From: Tunturiibacter empetritectus
GTDB taxonomy: Bacteria > Acidobacteriota > Terriglobia > Terriglobales > Acidobacteriaceae
Direction: 5' to 3'
Assembly: GCF_014201375.1 (NCBI RefSeq)
Contig: NZ_JACHDZ010000006.1
Location: 248,001 to 312,000, forward strand
Length of the DNA: 64,000 nucleotides
This document shows positions 60,661 to 64,000 of the stretch, piece by piece. Position numbers and translations under genes: made by a program. Numbering within the stretch: position 1 is the stretch's first letter; each line of letters begins with the position of its first letter. Below the pieces are notes generated by a model. It did no database searches, was not told the DNA's origin, and saw only the letters and a program-made list of their open reading frames with translations.

Positions 60661-61056
60661 CTGTCGGTCTGTGTCTCTGGTACCCCCTCTCCCCTCGATA
60701 AAGTGCTAAAGTATTCAAAAAAGACGGCTTAGCTTGGTACTTTCGGTGTAAACTACGCTCTTCAAAGGGTTTAGCTAAAAGCTGTTTACTAAAGAGTAAA
60801 GGCCCCGATGGATAGTCGGGGCCTTTACTCTTTCTCTACTTACCATTATAGCAATTGAGGCGGGCGTTTATGACAGGAGTATCTCTTTGAAATGAGATAG
60901 GTTAAGTGAGTTTTGGGCTTGACAGAATCGGGCAGTGGGTCCGTTTGACCCGTTGATGTGAAAATTGCCTATAACCCGATTTCGCGGGCGCTACGGGCTT
61001 ACTTCCGGTTTGCCCGATATCCAGGGCAATCGCTGATCGGACATATCGGACTCCAA
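60661..61056. other. Intergenic region with strong hairpin, no gene
   Basis: Between the fumarase-tail remnant and the AraC gene there is no convincing coding frame. The stretch holds the hairpin at 60791-60833 and a TTGACA at 60919-60924 without a good -10. Confidence 0.5.
60791..60833. terminator. Long perfect hairpin, terminator or small-RNA end
   Basis: An 18-bp perfect stem (60791-60808 with 60816-60833) has a 7-nt loop. It is GC-rich at the loop end and AT-rich at the base; the 3' arm ends ACTCTTT and is followed by CTCT. The complementary arms also make it a minus-strand terminator. No annotated gene stops close by, so it may end an unannotated RNA. Confidence 0.7.
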
Positions 61057-61887
61057 TCAAAGCTTCCCCGAGCGCCGAGCCGCGAGGTAAAGGCTTGCGT
61101 GTGGTGCCGTGGATCGCTGGCCAAGGACTTCCAAGGCTGAGATCCATGCCTTCGGAGTTGTTCCAAACGTCCGGCGGAACATTTCGACAAAGGCACTAGA
61201 CTGGCAATAACCGACCCTGTAGGCTACTTCCTTGATCGATCGTCCTGAAACTAATAACTCCACTGCTTTCGTTAGTCGGACCTGTCGTCGCCACGATTCA
61301 AAGCTGGTGCCAATGTCTTTACGAAACGCTCTCTCGATCGTCCTGACGCTGACACCTGCCTCGGAACATAGAACTGCCATTGGCTTCGATTCGGCTGGAT
61401 TCCGCAATATTGCCTGAGCTACTGCAAGTGCTCTCTCCTCTCGTGGCAGTGTCACAAAGGTGGGCATGGGGGAGGCCTTTTGAAGCTGATGAATTAGCGT
61501 GTCGCGAAGGCCACACTCGTAGCGATTCCGCATACGAAGCTGACCAATGCTTACGGTTTCGACAATGAGTTCTCGCAGCAATGGAGTCACATGGAGCACC
61601 GCGCAACGTGGCTCCAATCCTGCGACCAACCCAGTCCGCAGGTAAAGCGTGCGCATCGAGACAGGTCCTGGCATCTGGATCCGATGGAGGGTTCGCGCTG
61701 CAATCCACAGTGCAAAATGCGGCGGGATCAACCACATGCTCTGGTCGGAAGATACTTCCATAAGGCCGCTGATTGCGTAGATCAGTTGATCCGACCCATG
61801 TGCGTGTTCTGGCACCTGAAACCTGGAAGGGTATTCATAGGCGAGCGTCGCAACAGAAACACCGCGCTTCGGATCATATTCTGTCAA
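61057..61887 (-). CDS. AraC-family transcriptional regulator
   Basis: The 276-residue regulator has an N-terminal cupin-like sensor (VPEHAHGSDQLIYAISG) and a C-terminal double helix-turn-helix (VLCSEAGVSVRTIERAFRKD, then IKEVAYRVGYCQSSAFVEMFRRTFGTTP). No ATG is in frame near the start. The TTG at 61887 (product starting TEYDPKRG) is chosen because the best promoter places the transcript start near 61908; a TTG at 61950 would put operator and promoter inside the coding part. It is divergent from a VOC gene, its most likely target. Confidence 0.87.
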   Translation of the reverse strand: MTEYDPKRGVSVATLAYEYPSRFQVPEHAHGSDQLIYAISGLMEVSSDQSMWLIPPHFALWIAARTLHRIQMPGPVSMRTLYLRTGLVAGLEPRCAVLHVTPLLRELIVETVSIGQLRMRNRYECGLRDTLIHQLQKASPMPTFVTLPREERALAVAQAILRNPAESKPMAVLCSEAGVSVRTIERAFRKDIGTSFESWRRQVRLTKAVELLVSGRSIKEVAYRVGYCQSSAFVEMFRRTFGTTPKAWISALEVLGQRSTAPHASLYLAARRSGKL

Positions 61888-61897
61888 AACTTTAGCT

Positions 61898-61943
61898 TGT
61901 CGCAATAGAGATATATTATGTCGCAAGAACACTCTTGCGACAA
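61898..61943. promoter_or_regulatory. Operator/promoter region between AraC and VOC genes
   Basis: TGTCGCAA occurs at 61898-61905 and 61919-61926 in the same direction, exactly 21 bp apart, and inverted at 61935-61942. The last two form the perfect palindrome TCGCAAGA-ACAC-TCTTGCGA (61921-61940). On the minus strand TTGTCG (61943-61938) and CATAAT (61920-61915) make a -35/-10 pair with a 17-nt spacer containing that palindrome. This fits an AraC-type regulator that controls itself and its neighbour. Confidence 0.75.
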
Positions 61944-61969
61944 CCTGCAAAGAAGCTCATCATAGCCGC

Positions 61970-62374
61970 ATGTCACAACAGTCTGGACTCGGCAACTACA
62001 ACATCATCGGATTTGTCTCCATCGTCGACGTACCCCGCGCGAGGGATTTCTATAAGGACACTCTTGGGCTTCGCCTTGTCATGGAAGAGCCACCGTTCGC
62101 GTTAGTCTTTGAGGCCAACGGCATCATGCTGCGTCTCGGCATGGCTAAAGAACTCCCGCCAGCCCATGGCACGGTGTTGGGTTGGCAAGTCCCAGAGATC
62201 ACGGCAACCGTTAGGAATTTGGCACAAGCCGGAGTTCGCTTCGAGCACTATGGGGGTATGAACCAGGATGAGCTAGGCATCTGGACTTCACCGACCGGCG
62301 CGAAGGTCGCCTGGTTCAAAGACCCCGACGGGAATACTTTGAGTGTCTCGGAACATCCAGAGCTGAAGAAGTGA
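61970..62374 (+). CDS. VOC-family (glyoxalase fold) protein
   Basis: The 134-residue single VOC module has IIGFVSIVDVPRARDFYKDTLGL at the start and the terminal WFKDPDGNTLSVSEHPEL. A metal-binding Glu (SVSEH) is kept, but a His ligand in the usual first-strand position is not obvious. Many such small proteins detoxify or sense small carbonyl or aromatic compounds. It is divergent from the AraC gene across the TGTCGCAA operators. The ATG at 61970 has no clear ribosome site. Confidence 0.85.
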   Translation: MSQQSGLGNYNIIGFVSIVDVPRARDFYKDTLGLRLVMEEPPFALVFEANGIMLRLGMAKELPPAHGTVLGWQVPEITATVRNLAQAGVRFEHYGGMNQDELGIWTSPTGAKVAWFKDPDGNTLSVSEHPELKK

Positions 62375-62600
62375 GCCTCTCGAGACCTTGATCGGATTGC
62401 CATCTGTGCGGTAGGTTCCGGTTAGGCGGCTACTCGGAGACAATCCGGTCAACTGACAATCCGAACTGCGCCTTAGTTATAGAAAATGGTGTGACCGGCA
62501 GATAGTGTTGGCAACCCAAACTGATCCACTACTGGAGAATTTTGGCTTTGGCTTCCCAGGTAGACGCGGCAGGGTTCAGTAGAGGAGGGGATGCGGGACG

Positions 62601-63293
62601 CTAGGTGATGCGGGACGGATGCTCTGCCGGGGGCACCGGCTTGGGCTTTCGGCTGAGGACGAAGCTGCGACGCTTGCGGCGTTTGTCGGAGGCGTGGTCG
62701 ATCTTCTTCCAGAAGCCGATGAAATAGTCGACCGCTGAGATGATCGACACGATGGTCATCCAATAGATGGCGGTGACGGCGACGAAGTGAACGCCGACGA
62801 TGTACCCTCCCCAGTTCCAGTAGTCCCAGCGATGCGCGAGAATGGCCGCAACGACCGAGACGATCTGAATGACGGTCTTGAGCTTTCCGATCTCGCTGGC
62901 TTCGATGGTGAAGCCTTCGGTGGCGGCGATGGAGCGGAGACCTGAGACTAGGAACTCGCGGCCGATGACCAGGACTGCGATCCAGGGTGGGACGATGCGC
63001 GGGTTGTAGGCGACCAGGACGATGTACGCTGCCGTGACCAGGAGCTTGTCGGCGAGAGGGTCGAGCAGCATGCCCATGGTGGTGATCTGTTTGCGGCGGC
63101 GGGCGAGGTAGCCGTCGAGGCCGTCGGTGATGGCGGCAAGGATGAAGACGATGCTGGCGATGATCTCCTGTTCGCCGCCACGCAGGCCCACGGCTCCGTG
63201 TCCGCCGGTGAAGGGGAAGGCGGGCGAGAGGATCCAGATGAGCAGAGGCACGCATGCGATACGGCTCATCGTGATGGAGTTGGGCAGGTTCAT
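62601..63293 (-). CDS. pgsA: CDP-diacylglycerol-glycerol-3-phosphate 3-phosphatidyltransferase
   Basis: PgsA makes phosphatidylglycerol phosphate, the first step to phosphatidylglycerol and cardiolipin. The 230-residue membrane protein starts MNLPNSITMSRI and has the CDP-alcohol phosphotransferase signature from DGLDGYLAR to GMLLDPLADK. The C-terminal 30 residues are a basic, proline-rich tail beyond the usual family length of about 180-190 residues. The ATG at 63293 is preferred because the family start lies there. It is convergent with the VOC gene. Confidence 0.93.
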   Translation of the reverse strand: MNLPNSITMSRIACVPLLIWILSPAFPFTGGHGAVGLRGGEQEIIASIVFILAAITDGLDGYLARRRKQITTMGMLLDPLADKLLVTAAYIVLVAYNPRIVPPWIAVLVIGREFLVSGLRSIAATEGFTIEASEIGKLKTVIQIVSVVAAILAHRWDYWNWGGYIVGVHFVAVTAIYWMTIVSIISAVDYFIGFWKKIDHASDKRRKRRSFVLSRKPKPVPPAEHPSRIT

Positions 63294-63581
63294 CGAGAGG
63301 TTACACGGTGCGCATCGAGAGTACGCGACACAATAGCATTCTGCCACAGTAAGACGCGTGAAAGTGCGAAAGGCTAACGGCAGCTTTAGGTTGCGGGGCG
63401 CTACCTTGGCGGCTATCGACAAGATAGCGGAGGACTTTAGCGAAACGGGCTGGCGTTTCGACGGCTCGGCGGACGCTTCTCCTTCCCTCCCGAAACAGGC
63501 GTTCTACCTGGACTCTAACTTCAGATGCACCTCTCTGTTCCTTCGATAACGCCGATAGAGAAGTAGTTCGAGCGTTTCGAT

Positions 63582-64000
63582 ATGCCGATTCGTGGTGTCT
63601 TGCCGAGGACGATAGCCTTCTGCTCGCTAAGCCTGATGGCTGCGACGGCGCAGCAGTTTCAACAGCCCGCGCAGCAGTTTCAACAGCCTCTGATGATTGC
63701 TACGGGGAGTTGGCCCTCTGGAGTTGTGGCGGGCGATGTGAACGGAGACGGCCGGGCCGACCTGCTCTACACCGACTACGGCGCTACAGCGACCTCGTCG
63801 ACGACTCATATCCTGCTCAGCAACGGGGACGGAAGCTTCGCACCCGGCCAGACACTGGCTACCGCGGGGGCTTCGATTGCCGTCGCAGACTTCAATCACG
63901 ACGGGCATGTGGACCTGGCGTGGGTTTGGGGCGCGGTCGGGCTCGGGAAGGCTTATCTGGCGCTGGGGAACGGCGATGGAACCTTCAGGCCGGCGCAGGA
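63582..64000 (+). CDS. FG-GAP/VCBS repeat protein, N-terminal part (runs off window)
   Basis: At least 139 residues of an exported protein. A signal peptide ends near TAQQ, followed by a duplicated heptapeptide AQQFQQP and then two FG-GAP repeat cores with calcium-loop motifs (DVNGDGRADLLY and DFNHDGHVDLAW). Such repeats form beta-propellers in cell-surface or secreted proteins. The gene continues past base 64000, so length and later domains are unknown. Confidence 0.88.
   Translation, partial: MPIRGVLPRTIAFCSLSLMAATAQQFQQPAQQFQQPLMIATGSWPSGVVAGDVNGDGRADLLYTDYGATATSSTTHILLSNGDGSFAPGQTLATAGASIAVADFNHDGHVDLAWVWGAVGLGKAYLALGNGDGTFRPAQ
63648..63689 (+). repeat. 21-bp tandem duplication in FG-GAP gene
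   Basis: Two 21-bp units (63648-63668 and 63669-63689) differ at one base and encode AQQFQQP twice, right after the signal peptide. It keeps the reading frame and looks like recent slippage. Confidence 0.85.

Noticed and set aside
63358..63549. A GTG-started 63-residue frame between pgsA and the FG-GAP gene
   Set aside because: No ribosome site, no recognisable domain and no hydrophobic pattern.
1..64000. tRNA, rRNA or known riboswitches
   Set aside because: No cloverleaf with anticodon and T-loop words, no rRNA sequence, and no lysine, TPP, cobalamin or SAM riboswitch pattern was recognised by eye.

Overview
The window is a compact, GC-rich bacterial chromosome segment. Gene content and style suggest a soil Acidobacteriota of the Terriglobales type (Edaphobacter/Granulicella/Terriglobus-like): many TTG/GTG starts, Tat-exported enzymes, a FG-GAP protein and a bacillithiol-disulfide-reductase-like flavoprotein. 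That placement is recognition, not a computed phylogeny. I see no rRNA, tRNA, CRISPR array, complete insertion sequence, prophage or replication origin. About 55 protein genes are annotated.

Layout. 0-7 kb: start of threonine synthase (cut by the window edge), a small membrane protein, a HAD phosphatase, a lytic transglycosylase, a YbhN-type membrane protein, nrdR, NAD-type isocitrate dehydrogenase, and a lipoprotein with a possible copper site. 7-15 kb: an aspartate/lysine cluster (asd, lysC, dapB, M29 aminopeptidase, Tat-exported HisC-like aminotransferase, dapA, dapD). 15-27 kb: disulfide reductase-like flavoprotein, VOC protein, Tat carboxylesterase, rpiA, RNase J, Tat ferritin-like protein, patatin/outer-membrane-barrel fusion, threonine dehydratase. 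27-41 kb: CLC antiporter with a TPR protein, an SH3-domain envelope protein, uppP, DoxX, DUF2383, FtsK, a DUF3999/DUF2339 pair, and two orphan response regulators. 41-49 kb: YpdA-like reductase, then a visibly GC-poorer surface-glycan-type cluster (amine-oxidase-like flavoprotein, two GT39-like membrane proteins, acyltransferase-3). 49-64 kb: ABC-2 exporter, MDR oxidoreductase, OmpA protein, lone GvpL/GvpF, DUF481, cytochrome c, beta-barrel protein, class I fumarase, an inserted-looking FkbM methyltransferase, a divergent AraC/VOC pair, pgsA, and the start of a FG-GAP protein.

The most interesting signal is an intergenic repeat family with six copies between 3.9 and 36.8 kb. Every copy has the same orientation, and five begin within 0-8 nt of an upstream stop codon. 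The copies share a chain of small hairpins; one stem changes sequence from copy to copy but keeps its pairing around a constant T-N-C-G-C loop. Two copies are mirrored, one with perfect 46-nt arms. This looks like a structured 3'-end element or a REP-like family. Other points: TANNNT hexamers exactly 6 nt before several start codons (leaderless mRNAs), a decayed copy of the fumarase 3' end beyond the FkbM gene, an AraC-type operator set with 21-bp spacing, and a flavoprotein whose reading frame seems to need an ATC start.
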